Shown here: positions 1 through 7,927 of the stretch, one piece after another
How positions within the stretch are numbered: position 1 is the stretch's first letter
Layout: every line of letters begins with the position of its first letter
Assembly: GCF_003236315.1 (NCBI RefSeq)
Contig: NZ_POTY01000005.1
Location: 17,600-81,599 of the forward strand
Origin: Micromonospora craterilacus
GTDB taxonomy: Bacteria > Actinomycetota > Actinomycetes > Mycobacteriales > Micromonosporaceae
Reading direction: 5' to 3'
DNA: 64,000 bases
Position numbers and translations under genes: made by a program
The notes under the pieces: generated by a model
Database searches by the model: none
What the model saw: the letters and a program-made list of their open reading frames with translations, nothing else
What the model was told of the DNA's origin: nothing

Positions 1-1195
1 AGCGGACACTGCTGCCGGGCGCGGCGATGTTCGGCTTGATCAGGGCAGTGCCGGAGCCGCGGCCGGAGAAGCTGGCGATGTTGTTGTTCACGTCGTACGC
101 CCCGACCGCGTACGCGTTCGGGTTGTCGCCGGGCGAGCCGGCGCTGCCGCAGGCCGGGCCGTCGTTGCCGGCGGAGAAGACCGGGAACATCCCGGCGGCC
201 CGCCAGGCGGCGATGGTCTGCTGGTACCACGGGTCGCCGCCGTCGCCGCCCCAGGAGTTGTTGACGATGTCGGGCCGCAGGTCCGGTCGCGGGTTCTGGC
301 CGTTCGCGTCGGTCGGGGCGAGCACCCACTGACCGGCGGCGAGCAGGGACGCGTCGGAGCAGGTGTTCGACTCGCAGCCCTTGGCGGCGATCCACCGGGC
401 GCCCGGGGCGACGCCGATCTGGTTGCCGGCACCGTCGTCGCCGACCATCGTGCCCATCGTGTGGGTGCCGTGGTCGTTGTTGTCACAGGGCGCTGTGCCG
501 GCACAGACGCCGGCCGGGTCGAACCAGTTGTACGCGTGGTCGAAGCTGCCCCCGAGGTTGCCGCGATAGGTGCCGACCAGGGCCGGGTGGTCGTACCGCA
601 CGCCGCTGTCGATGTTCGCCACCACGACGCCCTCGCCGCGGTCGCCGAACTCGTCCCAGACCCGGGGCGCGCCGATGTTGGTCAGTCCCCACTCGACGGC
701 GGTGGTGCGGGCCCGCGTGGCGTCGCCGGTGGTGGGCCGGACCAGGGGATAGCTGCGGCTCGGGGCGATCCGTGCCACCTCGGGCCGGCGCGCGATCTCG
801 TCGAGCAGCGCGTGGTCACCCTCCACCCGCACCGCGTTGGCGATCCAGTACGCCGTGTGCGGTGCCTTCCGTTCGTCGAGCAGCGTCCGCAGGTCGCGCT
901 GGGTGCGGGCGGCCGTGCTGGTGAGCAGTTTGTGCACCTCGCTGGCCCGACCGTCGGGGTCACGCAGCTTGCCGGCCTGGGCGAGCGGTGCGGTCTCCCG
1001 CAGGTACACCAGGAACGTCGTGGTCGGCGTGGTGCTGAGATGGTCGAGCACGCCCTGGTCGACGGCGGCCCGTTGTGACGCCGGCTCCGGGGTCGGCGCG
1101 GCGACCGCGGGTTGGGCGGTGACGCCCAGTACGGCGGCGGTCAGCACCGCCACCGCCCGCCAGCGTGGCGATCGTGCGGATGGTCGTGTGAACAA
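1..1195 (-). CDS. S8 family (subtilisin-like) secreted serine protease, 3' end cut by window edge
   Basis: Secreted endopeptidase of the subtilase family. The visible part is about 398 residues. It opens with an Arg-rich n-region and a hydrophobic stretch ending in AQPAVAA, which reads as a Sec signal peptide, then an inhibitor-like propeptide (about residues 35-150) and the catalytic domain. The catalytic Asp is in NIDSGVRYDHPAL (about D196), the His in HGTHTMGT (about H242) and the oxyanion-hole Asn in SAGNDG (about N344). The catalytic Ser lies beyond base 1 and is not visible. The TTG start at 1195 was chosen because GGGGAGGA sits 4-5 nt upstream; no better ATG or GTG is in frame. Substrate cannot be predicted. 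The gene runs away from the regulator at 1484. Confidence 0.93.
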   Translation of the reverse strand, partial: MFTRPSARSPRWRAVAVLTAAVLGVTAQPAVAAPTPEPASQRAAVDQGVLDHLSTTPTTTFLVYLRETAPLAQAGKLRDPDGRASEVHKLLTSTAARTQRDLRTLLDERKAPHTAYWIANAVRVEGDHALLDEIARRPEVARIAPSRSYPLVRPTTGDATRARTTAVEWGLTNIGAPRVWDEFGDRGEGVVVANIDSGVRYDHPALVGTYRGNLGGSFDHAYNWFDPAGVCAGTAPCDNNDHGTHTMGTMVGDDGAGNQIGVAPGARWIAAKGCESNTCSDASLLAAGQWVLAPTDANGQNPRPDLRPDIVNNSWGGDGGDPWYQQTIAAWRAAGMFPVFSAGNDGPACGSAGSPGDNPNAYAVGAYDVNNNIASFSGRGSGTALIKPNIAAPGSSVR

Positions 1196-1483
1196 TGTTC
1201 CTCCCCACGTCGTCGGTCCCGATCCGTTCGGGGCCCGGACATCCGCGCGCCGGGCTGCGACGCCGCGGAGCGGTCGGGCGATGTGGGTGGCTGGTGGCGG
1301 TGCCCGCCCGCTGAGAGCCATGTTTCTTGCCCGTACAGGCAGTGATCAATGGATGGCGTCAGTCAGTACTCGGTCAGTGACGAGGCGCGATCCTGACCGC
1401 TAGGCTGAGCGCGACGCTATCGGTGACCATCGTTGTCGATGGGCGGGAAATCGCAGGTCAGCGTGTTTCTGCGGGGAGGAAGT

Positions 1484-2047
1484 GTGTCCGGTGGAGAGAT
1501 CCCGATCCTGGTCTGCGTCAGCTCCGACGTCGCCGTCCGTCAACGGGTGGTGCAGCGGCTGGACGATGTCGGCCCGGTGGTGATCTGCGCGGACCTCGCC
1601 CAACTCCGCGCGATGTTTCCCGCCCCGGCAGCGGAGGCCGCACCGGGCGGTGCGGACGAGGAGGCGGCGGGTCGCCCGGCGGGACGAGCGGCCAGCTGGG
1701 GTGACCTGGTGGTCGACCGGGCCGGGCACCTGGTCACCTGGCGGGGTGTGCCGCTCGGGCTGACGCGTACCGAGCGGGAACTGCTCGCCCGGTTGGTCAG
1801 CCCGCCGATCACGCTGTGGAGCTACGAGCAGCTCTTCGCCTCGGTCTGGGGCGGCGCCTACCTCGGCGACACCGCGATCCTGCACTCGGCGGTCAAGCGC
1901 CTCCGGCGCAAGCTGCGCGCGCTGTCCGACGGGCCGCAGGTGCAGACCGTGCGCGGTGTCGGCTACCGGCTGGCCGCGCCGCCGCAGCTGGTGGACGGCC
2001 GCCGCCCGCCCGCAGGCCCGCCGGATAGCGCCGACGGCGAGGGCTGA
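1484..2047 (+). CDS. Winged-helix (OmpR/PhoB C-terminal type) DNA-binding regulator with degenerate receiver
   Basis: Putative transcription factor of 187 residues. Residues about 72-165 form a trans_reg_C winged helix: LGLTRTERELLARLV, then SYEQLFASVWGGAYLGD, a recognition helix around AVKRLRRKLRAL and the wing TVRGVGYRL. The first 50 residues look like the start of a receiver (ILVCVSSD, then RLDDVGPVVICADL) but are too short and lack the DD pair, phosphorylatable Asp and Lys. No histidine kinase is adjacent, so control by phosphorylation is unlikely. GTG 1484 is preceded by GGGGAGGA; an upstream in-frame TTG at 1433 has no ribosome site. A TAGGCT hexamer at 1401-1406 could be the promoter, giving a leader of about 75 nt. 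Confidence 0.8.
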   Translation: MSGGEIPILVCVSSDVAVRQRVVQRLDDVGPVVICADLAQLRAMFPAPAAEAAPGGADEEAAGRPAGRAASWGDLVVDRAGHLVTWRGVPLGLTRTERELLARLVSPPITLWSYEQLFASVWGGAYLGDTAILHSAVKRLRRKLRALSDGPQVQTVRGVGYRLAAPPQLVDGRRPPAGPPDSADGEG

Positions 2048-2097
2048 CGCCGGGCGGTGGCGACGGCGAGGTGTACCGCGCGTGACACCATGGCCCG

Positions 2098-2958
2098 GTG
2101 AGCGGTGCAGTCCAGACGGGGTACGTCCCACCCACAGGTCCCCCACCACCGGAGTCCGGCTACCGGTGGCCGCGTTGGTTGGTGGCGTTGACCGTGGCCT
2201 GGGTGGTGCTGTTGGCCGGTCTCACCTGGATGTCGGCGCGCAACGACCCGCCGACGGTCCGCGAGCAGCGCACCCTGGTCCAGGCCGGGCCGGTGGTCGA
2301 CGGCGCGATCGGCGAGCTGGTCGCGGCGGCCTCCGGTGCCGTGCCCGCACTGGTCCCGCCCGAGGTCGACCGCGGCTGCCGGGTCACCCCGTTCACCGAC
2401 GGGGCGACGCTGAAGCGCCAGGTCGAGCTGGCCGTGCCCGGGGGTGAGGAGCGGGCCCTGCTGGAGCGGATCGCCGATCGGCTGCCCCCGGCGTGGCGGG
2501 CCGGCGTCCGGGTCACCTCCGACGGGCCCCGGCTGCGCGCCGACGCGGGCGAGTTCGTCACCGTACAGGGGCGGCCGGTCGCGGACGGCCGGGTCCGGTT
2601 GACCGTCGACACCGGTTGCCGGCTGATCGGCAACGATTACGTCGCTTCCGCGTTGGGCGCCGCGGGCACCGAGGTCCAGGCGCTGACCGAGGCGCTGCGC
2701 GCCCTCGGTGCCTCGGCGACGGACTCCGAGGTGCTGGTCACCGCGCCCTGCCCCGGCGGCGGGGTGGCCCGTACCGTCCGGTCCGCCGCCGGTTCGGTGT
2801 CGACGTCGCCGCAGGCCGCGCTCGCGCCGCTGGCGGGCGGCACGCCGGTGGTCGAAACCCCCGAGGTGTACGCCTACCGGCGCGACGGCGTGGCGGTGCT
2901 GGTCGACCTCCACCCGGACGAGATGCTGCTCTCCGCCACCACCGGCTGCGCCGGCTGA
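2098..2958 (+). CDS. Membrane-anchored protein of unknown function
   Basis: 286 residues, not recognised. A Pro-rich cytoplasmic N-terminus (about 20 residues) is followed by one transmembrane helix at about residues 25-45 (WLVALTVAWVVLLAGLTW). The remaining 240 residues would be extracellular and contain four Cys (contexts RGCRVTPF, TGCRLIG, APCPGGG, TTGCAG), suggesting two disulfides. The extracellular part includes a segment ending VRLTVDTGCR. It follows the winged-helix gene by 50 nt on the same strand and ends 14 nt before the convergent debranching enzyme. GTG 2098 keeps the hydrophilic Pro-rich head; no strong ribosome site is visible. Confidence 0.6.
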   Translation: MSGAVQTGYVPPTGPPPPESGYRWPRWLVALTVAWVVLLAGLTWMSARNDPPTVREQRTLVQAGPVVDGAIGELVAAASGAVPALVPPEVDRGCRVTPFTDGATLKRQVELAVPGGEERALLERIADRLPPAWRAGVRVTSDGPRLRADAGEFVTVQGRPVADGRVRLTVDTGCRLIGNDYVASALGAAGTEVQALTEALRALGASATDSEVLVTAPCPGGGVARTVRSAAGSVSTSPQAALAPLAGGTPVVETPEVYAYRRDGVAVLVDLHPDEMLLSATTGCAG

Positions 2959-2972
2959 CCGCCCCGGGTCAC

Positions 2973-5024
2973 CTACTGGCTCGACTCGTCCTCGCGGGTG
3001 CGGCTGCGGCCCAGCGCGTCCACCCGGCCCCACCGGCCGGGAATGTCCAGCAGCTCCACCCGCCCCATCCCGGGCGGCACGTACGGGTCGATGATCAGGT
3101 GCTCGCCCTGCGGTTCGAGTCCGAGCATGACCCGCAGCAGCAGCAGTGGGGTGCCCGCCGACCAGGCCTGCGGGCTGCACGCGGTCGGATACTGCACCGG
3201 ATACTCGGTGAGGTCGCGCTCGTAGCCGGCGAAGGCCTCCGGCAGTCGGCCGTCGAAGTAGCGGGACGCGGCCAGCATCGCCTCGCAGATCCGGCCGGCC
3301 TCCGCCCGGAAGCCGTACTTCCACAGCCCCCAGGCGATGATCGAGTTGTCGAACGGCCAGACCGTGCCGACGTGGTAGCCGATCGGGTTGTAGCGCCCCT
3401 GGTCGTCGGCGAGGGTCCGGACGCCCCAGCCGGAGAAGAGCCGCGGGTTCAGCAGTTGCTCGGCGACCCGGGGGGCCCGCGACTCGTCGACGATGCCGCT
3501 CCACAGCAGGTGCCCGATGTTGGAGCTGAGCGCGTCCACCGGGCGCCCGTCGGCGTCCAGGGCGAGCGCGTAGTACTCCTTCTCCGGCAGCCAGAAGTCC
3601 CGGTTGAATCGCTCCTTCAGCTCGGCGGCCTCCCGTTCGAGCCGCTCGGCGTACTGCGGGTCGTTCCAGACCTGCCGGGCCAGCCGGGCGCCGCGCAGCT
3701 TGGCGTCGTAGGCGTAGCCCTGCGTCTCACAGGTGGCCCGGGGAAAGCTCGGCAGGCGGCCGTCGGAGTAGGAGATCGCGTCCCAGGAGTCCTTCCAGCA
3801 CTGGTTCTCCAGCCCGTTGCGCGGGTTGCGGGTCTGGTACCAGAGGTACCCGGTGCCGAGCAGGTCGCCGTACGTGTCGATCCAGGTCAGCGCGGCCCGG
3901 GCGGCGAACTCCAGCCGCTTGACGAGTTGGGCGTCGCCGGTCCACCGCTCGTACTCGTCGAGCAGGATCACGAACAGCGGGGTGGAGTCGACCGCGCCGT
4001 AGTAGGGCGAGTGCGGCTGTTCCTCGAAGCCGGCGGCCTCGCCGTAGCGCAGCTCGTGCAGGATCTTGCCCGGTTCCTCGTCGCGGAAGTCGTCCAGCCG
4101 GACACCCTGGAGGCCGGCCAGCATCGTCAACGTCGGCGGGATCAGCTCCGGCAGGAACGGCAGTACCTGGAGCGAGGTGATGATGCTGTCCCGACCGAAC
4201 AGCGTCATGAACCAGGGCAGCCCGGCGGCCATCAGCCGGACGCCGAGCGAGATCGACTCGTACCGCAACGCGGCCAGGTCGCTGAGGCTGCGCCGGTACG
4301 CGCCGGCCAGCGGCTCGCAGTCGCAGCCGAGCTTCGGTGCCTTGGCGACGAACTCGGCGTGCTCGGCCTGGATGGCCGCCGTCGTCCGGCTGCCGCCGAG
4401 TGGTAGTTGGGTGCGGGCGTCCTCGCCCCGGGCGCCGTAGATGATGGTGGAGACCGTCAGCCGGGTGGTCCACTCGCCGTGCGGCCCGATCCGGATCGGA
4501 AAGGTCATCCCGGTCTTGTCGATCTCCGAGGGTTCGCTGCTGCGGATCACCGTCTCGCGGTGGAACGCCTCCCGGCGATACGCCAGGCGAAGCGCGTTCG
4601 CCTCGACCTTGACGGTGTGGTGGCCCTTCTTGCGCTGGGGGTCCTTGATCTCGAAGAGGTCCCCGAAGTCGGCGGCCATCTCGACCCGGACGGTGAAGGT
4701 CGCTTCCTGCCCGGAGTGGTTGAGCACGGTCAGTTCCTCGTCGAAGCCGCCGCCGATGGCCCGACTCCTGATCACCGAGACCTTCGTGTCGAGAAAGTGG
4801 GTGGGCTCGCCCGGCACCAGGAAGTAGCGGGTCCGGTAGGACTCGGCGTCGTCGATGGAGAGGGCGCTGAGCCGCTGACCGTCGAGGAGCAGCAGCCAGG
4901 CGGAGAGGAAGCGGGTGTCGAAGGTGAACAGCCCGGTGGGGAAGTCCAGCGACGGTTCGATGTCCCCGCGGCGGTCGCTGACCAGGAAGGTGTTGCCGTC
5001 CAGGATGCTGACCAGTTCCTTCAC
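2973..5024 (-). CDS. Amylo-alpha-1,6-glucosidase / glycogen debranching enzyme family protein
   Basis: 683-residue cytosolic enzyme expected to hydrolyse alpha-1,6 branch points of glycogen or related glucans. The N-terminal third (FDTRFLSAWLLLLDGQRLSAL, then FDEELTVLNHSGQEATFTV) is the GDE_N_bis-type beta domain. The C-terminal two thirds form an (alpha/alpha)6 barrel: AAGLPWFMTLFGRDSI, YYGAVDSTPLFVILLDEY, NQCWKDSWDAI, YHVGTVWPFDNSIIA. The acidic residues of these motifs are the usual catalytic candidates in this glucoamylase-like fold. Its start overlaps the SCP2-like gene by 4 nt (ATGA), so the two are co-translated. Length is normal for the family. Confidence 0.9.
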   Translation of the reverse strand: MKELVSILDGNTFLVSDRRGDIEPSLDFPTGLFTFDTRFLSAWLLLLDGQRLSALSIDDAESYRTRYFLVPGEPTHFLDTKVSVIRSRAIGGGFDEELTVLNHSGQEATFTVRVEMAADFGDLFEIKDPQRKKGHHTVKVEANALRLAYRREAFHRETVIRSSEPSEIDKTGMTFPIRIGPHGEWTTRLTVSTIIYGARGEDARTQLPLGGSRTTAAIQAEHAEFVAKAPKLGCDCEPLAGAYRRSLSDLAALRYESISLGVRLMAAGLPWFMTLFGRDSIITSLQVLPFLPELIPPTLTMLAGLQGVRLDDFRDEEPGKILHELRYGEAAGFEEQPHSPYYGAVDSTPLFVILLDEYERWTGDAQLVKRLEFAARAALTWIDTYGDLLGTGYLWYQTRNPRNGLENQCWKDSWDAISYSDGRLPSFPRATCETQGYAYDAKLRGARLARQVWNDPQYAERLEREAAELKERFNRDFWLPEKEYYALALDADGRPVDALSSNIGHLLWSGIVDESRAPRVAEQLLNPRLFSGWGVRTLADDQGRYNPIGYHVGTVWPFDNSIIAWGLWKYGFRAEAGRICEAMLAASRYFDGRLPEAFAGYERDLTEYPVQYPTACSPQAWSAGTPLLLLRVMLGLEPQGEHLIIDPYVPPGMGRVELLDIPGRWGRVDALGRSRTREDESSQ

Positions 5025-5401
5025 CGCTTCTGCCTGACGTGCTCGCGGGCCACGTCACGCGGGTCCCGGGTGCCGGGCGGGGGTGGGAAGAAGCGCCGGA
5101 AGGCGAGCAACAGCACCACGTTTCCGGTGTAGGTGCTCTCGTTGCGGAACAGCGCGGCCAGTGCCTGTGCCCGGCCGGTGACCAGCCGGTCGAAGAGGTC
5201 CACGCTGCAATACCACACGGCGTCGGCCGGTTCCGGGTCCTGGCTGACCTCGGCCGTGCCGGGGCCCATCCGGACCAGCCAGTGCTCGGTGCGGTGGCCG
5301 TCGGAGAGTTCGATCCGCAGCGCGCCGCCGATCGGGGTACGCAGGATCTCCGGGGCGCGGGCGGGCAAGGACGCAAAGAACTGCTCGGTCGCCTCGGTCA
5401 C
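5021..5401 (-). CDS. SCP2 sterol-transfer-like domain protein
   Basis: 126 residues forming one SCP2-like domain: an N-terminal helix (ATEQFFASLPARAPEIL), a central strand pair (GALRIELSDGHRTEHWLVRM) and the AVWYCSVDLFDRLVTGRAQALAALF segment typical of bacterial SCP2-like proteins that may bind a lipid or hydrophobic ligand. GTG 5401 was chosen over an upstream in-frame start at 5467 because TACGAT lies exactly 6 nt before it, a leaderless promoter pattern common in this window. It heads a two-gene operon with the debranching enzyme. Ligand and role are unknown. Confidence 0.75.
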   Translation of the reverse strand: MTEATEQFFASLPARAPEILRTPIGGALRIELSDGHRTEHWLVRMGPGTAEVSQDPEPADAVWYCSVDLFDRLVTGRAQALAALFRNESTYTGNVVLLLAFRRFFPPPPGTRDPRDVAREHVRQKR

Positions 5402-5471
5402 ATCCGAATCGTAGGCATTGGCCCGACTTGCCGGGCGGGTTCGGCTCCCTTGCCCTGACCTGCCCAAACCC

Positions 5472-5834
5472 TCAGTAGACGAGCGCCTGCGCGCCCTCCG
5501 CCATCGTCTCCTCGACGAAGACCGCGGCGCCGGCGATCCGGACGCCCGGGATCACGTCGCCCGAGCCGATGTCCCGGCGGGCGGCGCACTGGGTGCACGC
5601 GGTCACCGTGCCGGTGGCGAGGATCACGTGCAGCAGCTCGGCCAGCGGCGCCGAGTGCGGCAGCTCGAAATCCTGGGCCCGGCCGGGCAGGGCGAACCAG
5701 GTCGATTCGCCGGTCAGCCAGAGCGAGACGTGCACCCCGGCGGCGGCGGCCGTGGCCGCCACGGTGAACGCCTGGGCGCAACGCTCGGGCGAGTCCATGC
5801 CGGCGGTGGCCTTGACGACGAGAGTGCGGGCCAT
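5472..5834 (-). CDS. DsrE-family protein
   Basis: 120 residues. The opening MARTLVVKATAGMDSPERCAQAF with later HVSLWLTGESTWFAL is the DsrE/DsrF-like alpha/beta fold. A Cys pair occurs in TACTQCAARR, the position where sulfur-carrying Cys occur in DsrE relatives. Sulfur-transfer function is only a possibility because no partner dsr or tus gene is nearby. ATG 5834 is supported by TATGCT 7 nt upstream, so the mRNA is probably leaderless. The gene is divergent from the small membrane protein at 5859. Confidence 0.75.
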   Translation of the reverse strand: MARTLVVKATAGMDSPERCAQAFTVAATAAAAGVHVSLWLTGESTWFALPGRAQDFELPHSAPLAELLHVILATGTVTACTQCAARRDIGSGDVIPGVRIAGAAVFVEETMAEGAQALVY

Positions 5835-5858
5835 GCCGCCCAGCATAGGATGACCCGG

Positions 5859-5963
5859 ATGGTCACCGAGATCGGGTTCGTCAGCCTGCTGGTCGCTGGC
5901 CTGGGCGCGCTCGCCGGTGGCCTGGTCTACCTGGCTGTCCGCATTTCGAGAGGTAAGTGGTGA
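5859..5963 (+). CDS. 34-residue single-span membrane peptide
   Basis: Small ORF beginning MVTEIGFVSLLVAG and ending RISRGKW: one transmembrane helix flanked by a basic C-terminus. It ends 4 nt before the nitrobindin-like gene on the same strand, so it may be the first gene of that transcript. An in-frame ATG at 5850 would add three residues (MTR); its start is undecided. The strong hydrophobic-then-basic pattern and the tight spacing argue that it is real. No function is assigned. Confidence 0.6.
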   Translation: MVTEIGFVSLLVAGLGALAGGLVYLAVRISRGKW

Positions 5964-5967
5964 GCGC

Positions 5968-6561
5968 GTGAGTGACGACAATCCGCTGGCACCGCCGCCG
6001 TGGCTGAACGCGCCGCCGGTCGACCCGTACCCGTTCGAGGAGAGCCACGACCTGCGGGTCGGCCCGAAGCTGCACCCGGCGCTGGACGGACTGCTGCCGT
6101 ACATCGGCGTGTGGCGGGGTCGGGGCCGGGGTGGCTTCCCCACCATCGAGGACTTCGACTTCGCCCAGGAGATCCGGATCAGCCACGACGGCCGGCCGTT
6201 CCTGCACTACGAGTCGCGGGCCTGGATCCTCGACGAGCAGAGCCGTCCGGTACGCCCGGCGGGCCGGGAGGTCGGCTGGTGGCGGCCGGTGCTGGACGGT
6301 GACCGGGTCACCGACGAGCTGGAAGCCCTGCTGACCGTCCCCACCGGCGTGATGGAGTTGCACGTCGGCCGGCGCAAGGGCACCCAGATCGAGTTCGTCA
6401 CCGACGCCGTGGTGCGTACCGCCACCGCCAAGGAGGTCACCGCCGGGCACCGGCTGTTCGGCATCGTCGAGGGCGCCCTGCTGTACGCCCAGGACATGGC
6501 CGCCGTGGGCCACCCGTTGTCCCCGCACCTGTCCGCCCGCCTGACCCGGGTGGCCGGCTGA
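5968..6561 (+). CDS. FABP-like / nitrobindin family heme-binding beta-barrel protein
   Basis: 197 residues of the FABP-like family (DUF1794, nitrobindin/THAP4-like). The signature is GVWRGRGRGGFPTI at about residues 48-61. It continues through FDFAQEIRISHDGRPFLHYES and a C-terminal HRLFGIVEGALLYAQDMAAVG strand pair; a His near this C-terminus ligates ferric heme in characterised nitrobindins. Likely cytosolic, binding heme and possibly acting on nitrogen oxides. GTG 5968 lies 4 nt after the stop of the small membrane peptide. Confidence 0.85.
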   Translation: MSDDNPLAPPPWLNAPPVDPYPFEESHDLRVGPKLHPALDGLLPYIGVWRGRGRGGFPTIEDFDFAQEIRISHDGRPFLHYESRAWILDEQSRPVRPAGREVGWWRPVLDGDRVTDELEALLTVPTGVMELHVGRRKGTQIEFVTDAVVRTATAKEVTAGHRLFGIVEGALLYAQDMAAVGHPLSPHLSARLTRVAG

Positions 6562-6582
6562 GCCGGCGTCCCCGGCCCGGGC

Positions 6583-7431
6583 TCAGGGCAGCGGGAAGGC
6601 GAGCAGTTCCTGGAGCGCGCTGGTCCGCAGGGTGCGCGGCAGCGGCTCGCCGTCGAGGGTGCGCACCTCCACCAGACCACGTACGGACGAGGTGAGCCAG
6701 ACGCCGTCGGCGTCGCGCAGCCCGGCCGGGGTGACCATGCGTTCGGCGGCGACGCAGCCCACCTCGGGGGCGTGGGCGAGCAGCCAGGCGACGGTGGTGC
6801 CGGGCAGGATGCCGGTGCGCCGGGCCGGCACCGTGCAGAGCGTGTCGCCGTCCAACCAGACCACGTTGGCGGTCGGCCCCTCCAGCGCGTACCCGTCGGA
6901 GGAGACCCAGAGCACGTCGTCCACGCCGACCCGGGCCGCCCAGCGGCGGGCGGCGGTGCTTGCCCCGTACGACGTCGACTTGATGCCCACCGGGAGCCAG
7001 CCCAGCTCCGGGCGGGCCTCGGCGGGCACGCCCAGCGAAAGGGTGGCCACGCTCACCCCGTCGCGCCGGGCCTGCCGGGCCGCCGGAGTGACCTCCGACA
7101 GGGTGGCGTAGACGGTGGGCGGCCCGCCGCCCGCCGGCCCTCGGGTGCAGACCAGCCGCAGCGCCCCCTCGACCTCGGCCGGCCACCCGGCGGCGACGCC
7201 GTCCAGCAGCTCGACCAGGGCCGCGTCCGCCGGCAGGGTCAGCTCCACGGTCGCGGCGCCGGCCCGCAGCCGGGTCAGGTGCTGCTCGCGCAGCCAGGGC
7301 CGCCCGCCGCGCAGGTGCATGGTCTCGAACAGCCCGTCGCCGCGCAGCACGCCGAGGTCGTCCCCGCGCAGCACCGGCTCCCCGGCCGGCAGCAGGCCCC
7401 GGCCCAGCACGCCGATCCGCGACGCCACCAT
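6583..7431 (-). CDS. Class IV PLP aminotransferase, probable 4-amino-4-deoxychorismate lyase
   Basis: 282 residues. The class IV fold is clear: LRGDGLFETMHLRGGRP near the N-terminus, the PLP Lys in GIKSTSYGAS (about K151), and EGPTANVVWLDGDTLCTVP followed by GILPGTTVAWLL. This pattern fits PabC-type aminodeoxychorismate lyases of folate synthesis; a D-amino-acid or branched-chain aminotransferase is the alternative. The folate-related YgfZ-like gene lies close by on the other strand, which weakly favours a folate role. ATG 7431 has TATGCT 8 nt upstream and is divergent from the Fur-family gene. Confidence 0.82.
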   Translation of the reverse strand: MVASRIGVLGRGLLPAGEPVLRGDDLGVLRGDGLFETMHLRGGRPWLREQHLTRLRAGAATVELTLPADAALVELLDGVAAGWPAEVEGALRLVCTRGPAGGGPPTVYATLSEVTPAARQARRDGVSVATLSLGVPAEARPELGWLPVGIKSTSYGASTAARRWAARVGVDDVLWVSSDGYALEGPTANVVWLDGDTLCTVPARRTGILPGTTVAWLLAHAPEVGCVAAERMVTPAGLRDADGVWLTSSVRGLVEVRTLDGEPLPRTLRTSALQELLAFPLP

Positions 7432-7498
7432 GACGGCCGAGCATAGTGCGCACCGGTCGCGCCGTGAGGCGCGCGGATTACCGAACTATGATCGGTGG

Positions 7499-7927
7499 GT
7501 GTCCGAATCCTCCCTCGCGGAACTGCTCCGCGCCCGTGGGCTGCGGCTGACGGCGCAGCGGCAGTTGATCCTCCAGGCGGTGCTGGACCTGGGGCACGCC
7601 ACCCCTGAGCAGGTGCACAACGCGGTACGCGAGGTGGCCGCCGGGGTCAACATCACCACCATCTACCGCACGCTGGAGCTGCTGGAGCGGCTCGGCCTGG
7701 TCACCCACACCCATCTGTCGCACGGTTCGCCGACCTACCACGCGGCCGGCGAGGATCAGCACGTCCACCTCGTCTGCCGGGAGTGCGGCGCGATCGACGA
7801 GATGGATCCCGAACTGCTGCGCCCGCTGGCCGACCAGTTGGCGCGCGAGCGGGGCTTCCGGGTGGACATCGGCCACGTCTCCTTCTTCGGCCTGTGCGAA
7901 CGTTGCGGAAACGGGGACCAGAAATGA
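7499..7927 (+). CDS. Fur-family metal-responsive transcriptional regulator
   Basis: 142-residue repressor. The winged helix (LRLTAQRQLILQAVLDLGHATPEQVHNAV, then INITTIYRTLELLERLGLV-type segment) is followed by a metal-binding dimerisation domain with H81, H88, H90, C93 and C96 (HVHLVCREC) and a second CxxC at C133/C136. Both structural Zn Cys pairs are present. Which metal it senses cannot be told. GTG 7499 is preceded by TATGAT with 6 nt, so the transcript is probably leaderless. Its stop overlaps the next start by 4 nt (ATGA), coupling it to the YgfZ-like gene. Confidence 0.9.
   Translation: MSESSLAELLRARGLRLTAQRQLILQAVLDLGHATPEQVHNAVREVAAGVNITTIYRTLELLERLGLVTHTHLSHGSPTYHAAGEDQHVHLVCRECGAIDEMDPELLRPLADQLARERGFRVDIGHVSFFGLCERCGNGDQK

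Noticed and set aside
1963..3504. Long minus-strand ORF of 513 codons
   Set aside because: It is an Arg/Pro/Gly-rich shadow across two recognised genes, with no domain and typical high-GC frame bias.
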